64,000 nucleotides of DNA from JAJRPT01 sp964465945. GTDB lineage: Bacteria > Bacteroidota > Ignavibacteria > Kapaibacteriales > UBA2268. The DNA lies in assembly GCA_964465945.1 (NCBI GenBank), contig CAYXMM010000010.1, forward strand, positions 50,689 to 114,688, read 5' to 3'. This document shows positions 63,970 to 64,000 of this stretch, one piece after another (within the stretch, counting starts at the first letter, position 1; each line of letters opens with the position of its first letter). The translations under genes and the position numbers were made by a program. The notes beneath the pieces were generated by a model. It was not told the origin of the DNA. It was given only the letters and a program-made list of their open reading frames with translations, and did not search any database.

Positions 63970-64000
63970 GCAACCCCACCTAAATCCTCCCCGAAGGGGA
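63970..64000. repeat. Partial third REP-like unit at the window edge
   Basis: CAACCCCACCTAAATCCTCC, then CCGAAGGGGA, resembles the first unit (CCCCACCCTGACCCTCCCCG). It is cut by the window end. Confidence 0.7.

Noticed and set aside
1..64000. CRISPR array, insertion sequence or prophage
   Set aside because: No regularly spaced short repeats, transposase, integrase or phage structural genes were seen in the window.

Overview
The window is a strongly AT-rich bacterial chromosome segment. Several features point to the Bacteroidota/Chlorobi/Ignavibacteria-Kapabacteria group: type IX secretion (T9SS) C-terminal sorting tails on at least three secreted proteins (3866..5152, 5494..6978, 29518..30951), PKD/Ig-like surface proteins, OmpA proteins of the usual kind, a TPR-sensor kinase, a Do-type HtrA and a B12-dependent ribonucleotide reductase. 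A paaB-paaC pair and frequent clear Shine-Dalgarno sequences fit a deep branch (for example Kapabacteria) better than classical Bacteroidia, but the species cannot be fixed from the sequence. Two runs of exactly 100 N (10539..10638 and 54230..54329) are scaffold placeholders, and both fall inside repeats.

Layout. 1..6978: secreted proteins, namely a PKD/Ig-like protein running off the left edge, a Cys-rich secreted protein, a WD40-like T9SS protein and a beta-helix T9SS protein. 7144..14597: housekeeping genes (pheT, rho, smpB), a SigZ-type sigma factor beside a tandem-repeat Cys-rich protein, and paaBC. 14626..24325: a CNNM/CBS protein, then a same-strand run recG-nadE-response regulator-MBOAT-SGNH, then a MATE pump. 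24749..32675: a four-gene surface operon (Gly/Ser/Thr-rich protein, dockerin-like protein, T9SS protein, OmpA protein), followed by a second MATE pump. 34267..38767: an array of orphan RHS-core toxin cassettes alternating with about 140-171 aa lipoproteins, next to tRNA-Leu and tRNA-Val. 39208..48799: mrp, mltG, a WYL regulator, a double-OmpA protein and nrdJ. 49144..54115: an island of about 5 kb (response regulator, TPR-kinase, small membrane protein, lipoprotein) flanked by a direct duplication of the 3' end of kynA. 54210..63612: kynA, glmS, proS, a receiver protein plus CHASE-PAS kinase, and htrA. The right edge is a cluster of REP-like palindromes.

Most interesting points. (1) Two matching ECF-type promoters, TGCGTC-N16-CG(T/A)CTAA, lie upstream of the SigZ-like gene and of the adjacent Cys-rich repeat gene, which predicts a self-contained sigma factor/metal-thiol protein regulon. 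(2) The RHS cassette array contains a HELGH metallopeptidase tip, a tip of unrecognised family, lipoprotein partners overlapping their toxins by 4 bp, and two eroded remnants. (3) The island is bracketed by two copies of the kynA 3' end that differ almost only at synonymous sites, and within it two near-identical 16-bp palindromes (TACCTG-N2-AACAGGTA) sit in front of the two-component genes and of a small membrane protein gene. (4) Both N-gaps can be interpreted: the one in kynA probably hides no sequence, and the one in the Cys-rich gene hides a collapsed 108-bp tandem repeat.
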